Origin: Mycobacterium pseudokansasii
Lineage (GTDB): Bacteria > Actinomycetota > Actinomycetes > Mycobacteriales > Mycobacteriaceae
NCBI RefSeq assembly: GCF_900566075.1
Contig: NZ_UPHU01000001.1
Span: 4,340,325-4,404,324, forward strand
Reading direction: 5' to 3'
Length of the DNA: 64,000 nt
Below the pieces are notes generated by a model, which did not search any database, was not told the origin of the DNA, and was given only the letters and a program-made list of their open reading frames with translations. Shown here piece by piece: positions 19,400 through 27,921 of the stretch (positions are counted from its first letter, which is position 1; each line of letters starts with the position of its first letter). The position numbers were made by a program, and so were the translations under genes.

Positions 19400-19415
19400 C
19401 CGGTACCGTACCGTC
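19400..19415. promoter_or_regulatory. TetR operator candidate, copy 2, at mmpS
   Basis: CCGGTACCGTACCGTC, containing the perfect odd palindrome CGGTACCGTACCG at 19401-19413. Its reverse complement matches copy 1 in 15 of 16 bases. It ends 5 bp before the mmpS ATG, so binding would block the transcript or its start. Confidence 0.55.
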
Positions 19416-19420
19416 ATGGC

Positions 19421-19897
19421 ATGTCGATCCGCGCCCGAAGCGCCGGAAAGATGGCCCCGATTTCGCTCGCCAAGTCGGTAAGACGGGGGTGGATGCTGCT
19501 CGTCGCAATAGTGGTGGTCGCGGCCGCGGGTTTCAGCGTCTATCGCTTACACGGGATCTTCGGTTCCCACAACACCACTTCGGCCACCGGTGGCATCTCA
19601 AACGAGATCATCCCGTTCAACCCCAAACAGGTGGTCCTCGAAGTTTTCGGCGCCCCCGGGACCGTGGCGACGATCAACTACCTCGACGTCAACGCTGTGC
19701 CACAGCGAGTTGACGACGTGACCCTGCCGTGGTCGTTCACCATCACGACGACGCAACCCGCCGTGTTCGCCAACGTGGTGGCACAGGGCAATAGCTCCTC
19801 GATCGGCTGCCGGATCACCGTCAACGGTGTCGTCAAAGACGAAAGGACCGTCCACGAAGTGAACGCCTACACCTACTGTCTGGACAAGTCGTCATGA
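19421..19897 (+). CDS. mmpS: MmpS-family membrane accessory protein
   Basis: A 158-residue protein with a basic N-terminus, one transmembrane helix ([20 protein letters not shown], about residues 25-44) and a periplasmic beta-rich domain ([21 protein letters not shown] ... [35 protein letters not shown]). MmpS proteins assist the MmpL exporter encoded next to them. The ATG at 19421 is chosen because the longer frame would run through the operator palindrome. It overlaps the mmpL start by 4 bp (ATGA). Its partner is disrupted by an insertion, so it probably has no working transporter here. Confidence 0.92.
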   Translation: MSIRARSAGKMAPISLAKSVRRGWMLLVAIVVVAAAGFSVYRLHGIFGSHNTTSATGGISNEIIPFNPKQVVLEVFGAPGTVATINYLDVNAVPQRVDDVTLPWSFTITTTQPAVFANVVAQGNSSSIGCRITVNGVVKDERTVHEVNAYTYCLDKSS

Positions 19898-21527
19898 GCA
19901 ACCCCCATGCTCCGAGGCCATCCGTGGCGCACATCATTCGCCGGCTTTCGGTGCCGATCCTGCTGTTCTGGGTCGGCCTTGCCGTCCTGACAAACGTGGC
20001 CGTGCCGAAATTGGAAGACGTGGGCAAGGCCCACAACGTGGCGTTGATCGCCCCGGATGCGCCGTCAATGCAGGCGATGAAGCGGATCGGAAAAGTGTTC
20101 CGCGAGTTCGATTCCGACAGCGCGGCCATGATCGTGCTGGAAAGCGACAAGCCCCTCGGCGCCGACGCCCACCGCTATTACGACACCCTGATCCAGCGAC
20201 TCTCCCAGGACACCAAGCATGTACAGCACGTCCAAAATTTCTGGGGGGATCCGCTGACGGCGGCGGGTTCGCAGAGTACCGACGGCAAAGCCGCATATGT
20301 CCAGGTGTATCTCGCCGGCAATCAAGGCGAGGCGTTGTCGATCGCGTCGGTGGACGCGGTCCGCGACATTGTGGCGCAGACACCACCGCCGCCCGGCATC
20401 AAGGCCTATGTGACCGGCGCGGCGCCGCTCATCGCGGATCAGTTCCAGGTGGGTAGCAAAGGCACTGTGAAGGTCACCGCGATCACGTTCCTGGTGATCG
20501 CGGTGATGTTGTTCATTGTCTACCGCTCCGTCGTCACCACGATCCTGGTGCTGCTCACCGTCCTGATCCAATTGGCCGCGGCCCGCGGCGTCGTCGCCTT
20601 TCTGGGGAACAGCGGGATCATCGGACTTTCGACGTATTCAACCAATCTGCTCACGCTATTGGCGATTGCCGCCGGCACCGATTACGCAATCTTCGTCCTC
20701 GGCCGATATCACGAAGCACGGCACGGCGGGCAGGATCGAGAAGCGGCTTTCTACACTATGTTTCGCGGGACCGCTCATGTCGTGCTGGGGTCGGGCCTGA
20801 CCATTGTCGGCGCGGTGTATTGCCTGACCTTTACCAGGTTGCCTTACTTCCAGACCTTGGGTGTTCCCGCCGCAATCGGCATCCTGGTCGCGCTGGCCGC
20901 CTCCCTGACCCTGGCCCCGGCCGTGTTGACCCTCGGCAGTCATTTCGGCCTCTTCGAACCCAAACGCGCGATGCGGATCCGAGGATGGCGGCGCATCGGC
21001 ACGGCCATTGTCCGCTGGCCCGGACCGATTCTTGCGGTGACGTGTGCGGTGGCCCTTGTCGGCCTGCTTGCCCTGCCGGGATATCAGACGAGCTACGACA
21101 TCCGTCCCTACATGCCCGCCACCGCTCCGGCGAATGTCGGCTACACGGCTGCCGAGCGGCATTTTTCGCCGGCCCGGCTCAACCCGGAACTGCTGATGAT
21201 CGAAACCGATCACGATATGCGCAACCCGGCCGACATGATCGTCTTGGACCGGGTGGCCAGAGGCGTCTTTCACATCCCCGGTATCGCCCAGGTGCAATCC
21301 ATTACCAGGCCGTTGGGCACGCCCATCGACCACAGCTCGGTGCCGTTTCAGGTCAGCATGCAAAGCGTCGGCCAGGTGATGAACCTGTCCTACCAGCAAG
21401 ACCGCGCGGCCGACCTGCTCAGACAGGCCGACGAGTTGGGGAAGACGATCGCCATTTTGCAGCGCCAGTATGCCCTGCAGCAGGAACTCGCCGCCGCCAC
21501 GCACGCGGAGACCCAAAGTTTTCACGA
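19894..21527 (+). pseudogene. mmpL: mmpL, 5' part, cut by IS256-family insertion
   Basis: N-terminal 544 codons of an RND-superfamily MmpL lipid/siderophore exporter: first transmembrane helix ([19 protein letters not shown]), periplasmic domain 1, then the five-helix block with [20 protein letters not shown] (proton-relay Asp-Tyr motif) and the second periplasmic domain to QSFH. The insertion adds a short foreign tail and a stop at 21549. Joining 21527 directly to 22994 restores one open frame of 959 codons, the normal MmpL size. The truncated product retains half of the membrane helices and is unlikely to transport. Confidence 0.93.
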
Positions 21528-22984
21528 GAGGTTGTCCCGGGTCTCGTAGAAATTGAGGTGGCGGTCCCCCGCTCGTGACCTGCCGTGTGGTAGGTGTCGG
21601 GCGTTCCGCCAAGAACACCATCGAGAAGGGGACCACCAATGAAGAACAGTAGTCAGGACAGGGCCGAAGACGCGACGATGGTCGCGATTCCAGAGCACGT
21701 CAGTGTGGCGATGGCCGAGATCGCCGGAAACATGTCCGAGGGGTTGCTGGCGCTGGCCATCGGAGCGGGGCTGCAGGTGATGCAGATTCTGATGGAGTCC
21801 GACGTGACCGCAGCTGCCGGGCCGAAAGGCAAACACGATCCGGCACGCACCGCGGTGCGACACGGCCATGAGAACGGCTCGGTGACCCTTGGTGGGCGAC
21901 GCGTGCCGGTCAGCCGTCCGCGGGTGCGTGCCGTCGACGGGTCCGGCGAGCTGCCGGTGGCCTCCTATGAGCTGTTTTCGTCCACCGAGATCCTGGGACG
22001 GATGGCGATGGAGAAGATGCTGGCTGGGCTGTCCACCCGGCGTTACCCGGTTGGGCTTGAGCCCGTCGGTCAGCAGGTGAATGAAACTGCCTCTGCCACA
22101 AGCAAGTCTGCGGTATCGCGGAAGTTCGTGGCGATGACCGAAACCGCGCTGGCCGAGCTGCTGGCCAAGGACCTGTCCGGGCTGGATGTGGTGGCGCTGA
22201 TGGTCGACGGCGTGCATTTCGCCGAGTCGTGCTGCGTGGTCGCGTTGGGCATCGACATCGACGGCGTCAAGCACCCGTTGGCGGTGGTGGAGGGCTCCAC
22301 CGAGAACGCGACCCTGGTGAGCGACCTGCTGGTGGGCCTGCGGGACCGCGGCCTGAATGTGGCCCGCCCGATACTGGTCGGCATCGACGGATCCAAAGCG
22401 CTGCGCAAAGCCGTGGTCGACGTGCTCGAGCGCCCGGTGATCCAACGCTGCCAAATCCACAAGGTCAGGAATGTCAAAGATCATCTGCCGCAACGACTTC
22501 GGTCCATTGTAGGCCGTAGGATGACCGATGCCCACCACGCCGAGTCGGCGTTGGAGGCCCAGGCCGCGCTGCAGGCGTTGGCCACCGAGTTGGACCGCAC
22601 CCACCCCGGCGCGGCCGCGTCCCTGCGCGAAGGGCTCGAGGAGACGCTGACCGTGCTGCGCCTGGGTGTGCCACCCGCCCTGGCCCGCACCGTGCGCTCG
22701 ACCAACACCATCGAGTCGATGATCTCGGTGTGTCGTGAACACGCCGGCAACGTCAAGCGCTGGCGTGACGGCAAGATGGCGCTGCGCTGGTGTGCGGCCG
22801 GCATGGTCGAGGCCGGCAAGCAGTTCCGCCGCGTCAACGGCCACCTGCACCTACCGGCGCTGCGCGCCGCACTCGAGCGGGAATTCGCCGAACCTGTCGC
22901 ACCCATCGTGCACAATGACGTGGTGAGCGCAGCCTGATGCTCACCGGACCGCCACCGAAGTTCCACGGAACTCGGGACATCCTC
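21528..22984 (+). mobile_element. IS256-family insertion sequence, complete, 1457 bp
   Basis: Bounded by imperfect inverted repeats: left end GAGGTTGTCCCGGGTCTCGT, right end (reversed) GAGGATGTCCCGAGTTCCGT, with further similarity inwards. It is flanked by a perfect 9-bp target duplication TTTTCACGA (21519-21527 and 22985-22993). One transposase gene fills it. Intact ends, exact duplication and an undecayed host gene on both sides point to a recent insertion. Confidence 0.96.
21639..22937 (+). CDS. IS256-family (mutator type) transposase
   Basis: A 432-residue DDE transposase that cuts and joins its own IS ends. Typical features: GHENGSVTLGGRRVPVSRPRVR, DVVALMVDGVHFAE (first Asp), PILVGIDGSKALRKAV (second Asp), RCQIHKVRNVKDHLP and TNTIESMISVCRE (Glu), with the NVKRWRDGKMALRWCAAGM C-terminal block. 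The ATG at 21639 has an AAGGGG site; a longer frame starts at 21594. The frame is complete, so the element may be active. Confidence 0.95.
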   Translation: MKNSSQDRAEDATMVAIPEHVSVAMAEIAGNMSEGLLALAIGAGLQVMQILMESDVTAAAGPKGKHDPARTAVRHGHENGSVTLGGRRVPVSRPRVRAVDGSGELPVASYELFSSTEILGRMAMEKMLAGLSTRRYPVGLEPVGQQVNETASATSKSAVSRKFVAMTETALAELLAKDLSGLDVVALMVDGVHFAESCCVVALGIDIDGVKHPLAVVEGSTENATLVSDLLVGLRDRGLNVARPILVGIDGSKALRKAVVDVLERPVIQRCQIHKVRNVKDHLPQRLRSIVGRRMTDAHHAESALEAQAALQALATELDRTHPGAAASLREGLEETLTVLRLGVPPALARTVRSTNTIESMISVCREHAGNVKRWRDGKMALRWCAAGMVEAGKQFRRVNGHLHLPALRAALEREFAEPVAPIVHNDVVSAA

Positions 22985-22993
22985 TTTTCACGA

Positions 22994-24236
22994 TACGATC
23001 GCCACCATCAACGACCTGCGCGACAAGATCGCGAATTTCGACGATTTCTGGCGGCCGCTGCGCAGTTATTTCTATTGGGAGAATCACTGTTTCGACATCC
23101 CGATATGTTGGGCATTGAGATCGGTATTCGACGCGCTCGACGGTATCGACCAGCTCAGCCAGAGGTTCGAAGACCTCACGGCAACGCTGGACAAACTCGA
23201 CGCGATCCAGCCCCAGCTTGTGGCGCTGATACCAGAGCAAATCGCCAGCCAGCAGACCAACCGGGAACTGGCGTTGTCCAACTACGCCACGATGTCGGGG
23301 ATCTACAGTCAGACGGCGGCCCTGGTGGAGAACGCCTCGGCCATGGGACGAGCTTTCGATGCCGCCAAGAACGATGACTCGTTCTACTTGCCGCCGGAGG
23401 CGCTCAACAATCCCGATTTCAAGCGGGGCCTGAAACTGTTTCTCTCACCCGACGGCAAGGCCGCTCGCATGATCATCTCCCATGAAGGTGATCCCGCGAC
23501 CCCGGAAGGCATCTCGCATATCGATCCCATCCGGAAGGCAGCCCACGAAGCCGTGAAGGGAACTCCCTTGGCGGACGCCAAGATCTATCTCGCCGGCACC
23601 GCGGCCACCTACAAGGACATCCAGGACGGCGCCAAGTACGACCTGATGATCGTCGCAATCGCCGCACTGAGCCTGATCCTGCTCATCATGATGATGCTCA
23701 CCCGTAGCCTGGTCGCCGCGATCGTCATCGTGGGCACCGTGGCGTTGTCGTTGGGTGCATCATTCGGACTGTCGGTGCTGGTTTGGCAGGACATCCTGGG
23801 TATCCGGCTGTACTGGATCGTGCTCGCGCTGGCCGTCATCCTGCTCCTGGCGGTGGGATCCGACTACAACCTGCTGCTGATCTCTCGTTTTAAGGAGGAG
23901 ATCGGCGCCGGATTGAAGACCGGCATCATCCGCGCCATGGCCAGCACCGGCGGGGTGGTGACCGCTGCCGGTCTGGTGTTTGCGGCCACCATGTCGTCGT
24001 TCGTGTTCGGCGACCTGCGGGTGCTCGGCCAGATTGGGACCACGATCGGCCTGGGCCTGTTGTTCGACACGCTGATCGTGCGGGCATTCATGACGCCGTC
24101 CGTCGCGGCGCTCCTGGGGCGCTGGTTCTGGTGGCCGCAACGGGTGCGCCCCCGCCCTGCCAGCAGGCTGCTTCGGCCCTACGGACCACGTCCGTTGGTT
24201 CGTAAACTGCTCCTGAGGGAACCGGAGAAGAGCTGA
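22994..24236 (+). pseudogene. mmpL: mmpL, 3' part, beyond the IS256 insertion
   Basis: Continues the exporter in the frame broken at 21527: [21 protein letters not shown], the conserved [16 protein letters not shown] segment, periplasmic region ([42 protein letters not shown]) and the second transmembrane block with [20 protein letters not shown], ending with the arginine-rich MmpL tail. No frameshift or stop is seen in it. It lacks its own start and would be produced only from an internal or IS-borne start. Confidence 0.93.
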
Positions 24237-24320
24237 TTCAGTAATCACCTTGGCGCTCTAGGTTATTCGACGTAAGGCTGAGTACCACGAGAAGCTCACC
24301 GCCAATGAGATGCTATTTAT

Positions 24321-24340
24321 GCCATTACTGCTAAGATAGA
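24321..24340 (+). promoter_or_regulatory. site D of the shared motif, upstream of the GntR regulator
   Basis: GCCATTACTGCTAAGATAGA, 56 bp before the GntR ATG. Arms GCCAT/ATAGA and core TGCTA agree with sites B and F. Its place in front of a regulator gene suggests autoregulation and singles out that protein as the likely binder of all six sites. Confidence 0.5.
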
Positions 24341-24396
24341 CAACGCAAGTCGAGTTGAGCGGGGTCAGCTCCCCTGCTTGTTCTATCGAGGATCGG

Positions 24397-25218
24397 ATGA
24401 CCACCCTGGGAACTGGCCCTGATACCCGACGCAGGCTGTCTGCGCCGAGGATCGCCGAAATCGTAGCCGATGAGTTGCGCCGCCAGATCATCGACGGCGA
24501 GCTCGCCGACGGTGATCTGCTGCCCCGCCAGGAAGTGCTGGTCGAACAGTTCAACGTCAGTCTCGTGTCGCTGCGGGAGGCGTTGCGGATCTTGGAGACC
24601 GAGGGATTGGTGTCGGTTCGCCGCGGAAACCGAGGCGGGGCCGTCGTGCACGCGCCGGCCAAGACCAGCGCCGCTTATATGCTCGGCCTGCTGTTGCAAA
24701 GCGAGTCCGTCGCCATCAGTGATCTGGGCGCCGCGTTGCAGGAACTCGAGCCTGCCTGCGCCGCACTGGCGGCCCAACGACAGGACCGCGCAGATACTTT
24801 GGTGCCGGAACTCAAGCAGATCAACGATGCCATGGCTGAGCACCTCGATGACGGTCGGCAGTTCACCGAAATCGGTCGCCAATTCCACGATCTCATCGTC
24901 CGCGGCTGCGGGAACCACACCATCATCGCGGTCGTGGGCAGCCTCGAGACCCTGTGGACCAGCCATGAACAACAATGGGCCGACGAGAGCGCGGCGCGGG
25001 GCACCTACCCGTCGTTGGCCAAACGTCGCGCGGTCCTCAACACACACATCAAGCTGGCCGAGACGATTGCCGAGGGAGACGTCGACCGGGCCCGGCGTAT
25101 TGCGGCCCGACACCTCGCCGATACCCAGACGTACGTCTTGTCCGGTGGTGGTGAACAACGGATCTATGCGCTGTCACCGCAGGCACTGTCACGCCCGCGG
25201 GACATCCGGCGCCCCTGA
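24397..25218 (+). CDS. GntR/FadR-family transcriptional regulator
   Basis: A 273-residue regulator. The winged helix is at about 20-90 (IAEIVADELRRQIIDGELADGDLLPRQEVLVEQFNVSLVSLREALRILETEGLVSVRRGNRGGAVV) and the all-helical FCD effector domain follows, with the metal-ligand-type residues (FTEIGRQFHDLIVRGCGNH, NTHIKLAETIAEGDVDRARRIAARHL). FadR-like FCD proteins respond to acids or acyl-CoAs. The ATG at 24397 is preferred to the longer frame, which would begin 42 bases upstream. It is 5 bp from the next SDR gene, so the two are co-transcribed. Candidate master regulator of the surrounding catabolic operons. Confidence 0.92.
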   Translation: MTTLGTGPDTRRRLSAPRIAEIVADELRRQIIDGELADGDLLPRQEVLVEQFNVSLVSLREALRILETEGLVSVRRGNRGGAVVHAPAKTSAAYMLGLLLQSESVAISDLGAALQELEPACAALAAQRQDRADTLVPELKQINDAMAEHLDDGRQFTEIGRQFHDLIVRGCGNHTIIAVVGSLETLWTSHEQQWADESAARGTYPSLAKRRAVLNTHIKLAETIAEGDVDRARRIAARHLADTQTYVLSGGGEQRIYALSPQALSRPRDIRRP

Positions 25219-25223
25219 TTCCG

Positions 25224-25964
25224 GTGCGAACCGCGTTAGTCACCGGCGGCAGCGGTGGGATCGGCAAGGGGTGTGCCGGCAAGCTTTGCAGCCTCGACTA
25301 CGACGTGGTACTGGTGGCGCGACGGGAGGGCCCGCTGCGGTCGGCAGCCGAGGAGATCGGTGCCCGCTACATTATCGCCGACGCGACTGACACAGCCGGA
25401 TTCGCCACCGCCATAAGCGAACTCGACACCATCGACCTGGTAGTGCACGCGGCCGGCGCACTGGGCGGAACCTACGCACGCAAGCAGACCTACGACCAGT
25501 GGCGCACGATCATCTCGGCCAACCTGGACTCCTGTTTTGTGGTGACCTCCGCCGTGCTGCCCCGCATGGGGCCAGGTTCCCGGCTGGTCTTCATCTCCTC
25601 ATCGGCCGCGCACGAGCCGATGCCGGCCCGAACCGCGTACTCGGCCTCGAAAGCCGGCATGAACGCGTTTGCCCGCGCACTGGCGCTCGAAGTCGACCGC
25701 GACGGCATCAGTGTCCACCTGGTGACTCCGGGGCCCGTGGAAACCGAGATGCTGCAGGATGTTCCGTTCGAGATGTATGCAATCCAGGTGTCCGACATCG
25801 CCGAAACGGTGGCCTGGCTCGATACCGTCGACTCGTCCGTCGACCTACCGGAGATCCGACTCAGCGCGGTGCGGCGCGGTCCGTTCGCCCGGCCACCGGT
25901 GGTGCCTACCGAGGCCCGTCGGCGCGCGTCGTTGAAGTCTCCCGGATCTCCGGGAAGCCCTTGA
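25224..25964 (+). CDS. short-chain dehydrogenase/reductase
   Basis: A 246-residue SDR using NAD(P)H. Glycine-rich nucleotide loop TGGSGGIGKG, the NAG-equivalent HAAGALGG, the catalytic Ser in ISSSAAHEPM and the Tyr-x3-Lys motif YSASKAG are present, with PGPVETEM after it. Start is GTG at 25224, five bases after the GntR stop. The last ~50 residues (RRGPFARPPVVPTEARR...) are unusually arginine- and proline-rich and overlap the convergent gene by 59 bp, so the native C-terminus may have been extended by loss of an earlier stop. Substrate unknown. Confidence 0.9.
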   Translation: MRTALVTGGSGGIGKGCAGKLCSLDYDVVLVARREGPLRSAAEEIGARYIIADATDTAGFATAISELDTIDLVVHAAGALGGTYARKQTYDQWRTIISANLDSCFVVTSAVLPRMGPGSRLVFISSSAAHEPMPARTAYSASKAGMNAFARALALEVDRDGISVHLVTPGPVETEMLQDVPFEMYAIQVSDIAETVAWLDTVDSSVDLPEIRLSAVRRGPFARPPVVPTEARRRASLKSPGSPGSP

Positions 25965-26799
25965 TCACCGATTCGCCGAACTCGGCCAGCGAATCCGGCG
26001 CGGCGAAGTCGGCGAACCACACGTAGAAGCGCTCGACCCGTTGCGCGGCCAGGCCCACGAAGTGCTCAATCAATTCGTTGGCGCTACCGCAGACCAGGCC
26101 CGGGCCCAGATAGCCGAATCGCCGGGCGCTCACCTGGCGTACCGCATCCGGATCGGCGCCCGCCCGGACAAAGCCCACCATCTGCTGGACGGAGATCCGG
26201 GCAGCTCCCGCCGCCGCGGCCAGGCGGGGCAACCGGTCAAGGTGGTTGGCTTGCAGGTTCCACCAATCCGCATATTTGCGAACCAGTTCCATCATCCGGC
26301 GCCCACTGCCGCCCAGGATCAGCGGTATCGGGTGCGCCGGTCTGGGCGACTGGGCTTGCTCCCCGTCCGCCCAGTACTGCGTGATCAGTGATAGGTGGCG
26401 CTGCAGTAGCTCGACGCGGGCCACCGGATCCTGCTGACCGACATCGAATCTGGCGAACTCCGCGGGCCAGGATCCCGAACCGATGCCGAGCTCGAACCTG
26501 CCATCCGACGCCGCAGACAGCGTCACCGCCTGTTTGGCCAGAACCGCTGGATGCCGGAACGCGTCGCAGAGCACCAGGTGGCCGATGCGCAGCCGCTGCG
26601 TCCTGGCCGCCACCCAGGTGGCGACCGTCATTGCCTCCCAGATGTTTTCATCGGGCTGCCCGGGAGCCTCGAGATGATCGATGAACGCCACACCGTCGAA
26701 CCCACTGGCTTCGGCGACCCGCGCCCGCTCCACGAAATCTGCTACCGGCAACCGCACCTGCGGCAGGAACAGATGCCACTCGACCATATGCCCATCCAT
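25906..26799 (-). CDS. luciferase-like (LLM) F420/FMN-dependent oxidoreductase
   Basis: A 297-residue TIM-barrel LLM-class enzyme (EWHLFLPQVRLPVADFVERARVAEASGFDGVAFIDHLEAP, LRIGHLVLCDAFRHPAVLAKQAVTLSAASDGRFELGIGSGSWPAEF, PLILGGSGRRMMELVRKYADWWN). In mycobacteria most of this class use the deazaflavin F420; FMN-linked monooxygenation is the other possibility. It is divergent from the FadE operon with motif site E in between and convergent with the SDR gene (59-bp overlap). ATG at 26799; a second in-frame ATG lies 12 bases in. Confidence 0.88.
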   Translation of the reverse strand: MDGHMVEWHLFLPQVRLPVADFVERARVAEASGFDGVAFIDHLEAPGQPDENIWEAMTVATWVAARTQRLRIGHLVLCDAFRHPAVLAKQAVTLSAASDGRFELGIGSGSWPAEFARFDVGQQDPVARVELLQRHLSLITQYWADGEQAQSPRPAHPIPLILGGSGRRMMELVRKYADWWNLQANHLDRLPRLAAAAGAARISVQQMVGFVRAGADPDAVRQVSARRFGYLGPGLVCGSANELIEHFVGLAAQRVERFYVWFADFAAPDSLAEFGESVIKGFPEIRETSTTRADGPR

Positions 26800-26845
26800 G
26801 CGTGTCCGGCGGTGTCCAGCGTGATTGCGCCGGATCGCCTAGTTT

Positions 26846-26865
26846 ACTATTTTTATTATGTTAGG
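26846..26865 (+). promoter_or_regulatory. site E of the shared motif, at the FadE operon promoter
   Basis: ACTATTTTTATTATGTTAGG, ending 6 bp before the first FadE ATG and 46 bp from the divergent LLM gene. It overlaps the AGGGG ribosome site and a plausible -10 box, which suggests repression by blocking polymerase. Confidence 0.6.
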
Positions 26866-26871
26866 GGTGTT

Positions 26872-27921
26872 ATGGATGTCGGTCTGACTTCAGAGCAGCT
26901 GGCGCTGCGCGACACCGTGCGCGACATCCTGCGCGCCGAGTGCCCACCCGACGTCGCCCGGCAAGCAATCACCGATCCCGAGCGTTGGCGTGGGCCGTGG
27001 AAGACGGTCGTCGGGCTTGGCTGGACCGAACTCGCCGCGGCTGATTCGGCCGGCGACTTCGGCCCCGTCGCGCTGGTGCTGGTGCTCGAAGAATGCGGCG
27101 CGGCCATCGCCCCGATCCCGTTGCTGAGCAGCGTCGGCCTGGCTGCGGGCGTGTTGCGGGCCTGCCGTCTCGACGATGTGCTGGCCGAGATCGCCGGAGG
27201 GGCGGTCGCAACCCTGGCCGTCCACTCCCCCGGACACCGGCTGCCGCGGCCACCGATGACACTGCAGCACGGACGCCTGCGCGGACATGCCGTCGCGGTG
27301 CCCAATCTGGTTCAGGCCGAGTTGATCGTCACGCTGGCGACATCGGACCAGGGCATGGTTGCCGCGGTCATGCGCGCCGGCGACGGCGTGGTCATCCGGC
27401 CCGGGGAGTCGACCGATCCCGCACAACCCGTCGCCGACCTCAAGGTCGACACGCCCGCGGTAGTCACCGCACCGGTCGCCGGCATCGAACCGGTGTTGAC
27501 GGCACCGCTGATCGCCGCCGCCGCCGACCTGGTCGGAGTGGCGAGCGCGGTCCTGCAGCGCGCCGTCGAACACGCCAAGACCCGCCACCAGTTCGGCACG
27601 CCGATCGGCGCATTCCAGGCGATCAAGCATGCGCTGGCCGACAACTACGTCAGCGTCGAGCGTGCTCGCAGCCTCACCTATGCGGCGGCAGCCGACCCCG
27701 ACGTCGCCTGGACCACGGCCGCGCTGGCCAAGGCAGCCGCCGGCGAGGCCGCGACCCGCTGCGCGCGCACCGCCGTCCAGGTGCACGGCGCGCTGGCCCA
27801 GACCTGGGAACACGACATCCACCTCTATGTCCGGCACGCCTGGCAGGGCGCGGCGATGCTGGGCGACAGCCGCGTGCTCTACCACGAGGTAGGCCGACGC
27901 TTCGCCGGCGGCGCGTCATGA
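26872..27921 (+). CDS. acyl-CoA dehydrogenase, FadE subunit 1 (probable non-catalytic partner)
   Basis: A 349-residue acyl-CoA dehydrogenase-fold protein starting MDVGLTSEQLALRDTVRDIL. The C-terminal helical domain is clear (HAKTRHQFGTPIGAFQAIKHALADNYV, AVQVHGALAQTWEHDIHLYVRHA). The middle FAD/substrate sheet is reduced and no catalytic glutamate is evident at either usual place. It overlaps the next FadE by ATGA, so the pair should form an alpha2beta2 enzyme as known for the mycobacterial steroid side-chain dehydrogenases (ChsE type). ATG at 26872 has AGGGG five bases upstream. Confidence 0.9.
   Translation: MDVGLTSEQLALRDTVRDILRAECPPDVARQAITDPERWRGPWKTVVGLGWTELAAADSAGDFGPVALVLVLEECGAAIAPIPLLSSVGLAAGVLRACRLDDVLAEIAGGAVATLAVHSPGHRLPRPPMTLQHGRLRGHAVAVPNLVQAELIVTLATSDQGMVAAVMRAGDGVVIRPGESTDPAQPVADLKVDTPAVVTAPVAGIEPVLTAPLIAAAADLVGVASAVLQRAVEHAKTRHQFGTPIGAFQAIKHALADNYVSVERARSLTYAAAADPDVAWTTAALAKAAAGEAATRCARTAVQVHGALAQTWEHDIHLYVRHAWQGAAMLGDSRVLYHEVGRRFAGGAS

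Larger units (their letters stand above)
21519..22993. repeat. 9-bp target-site duplication flanking the IS256 element
   Basis: TTTTCACGA at 21519-21527 and again at 22985-22993. The 8-9 bp length is usual for the IS256 family. Removing the element with one copy restores the mmpL frame exactly. Confidence 0.95.
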
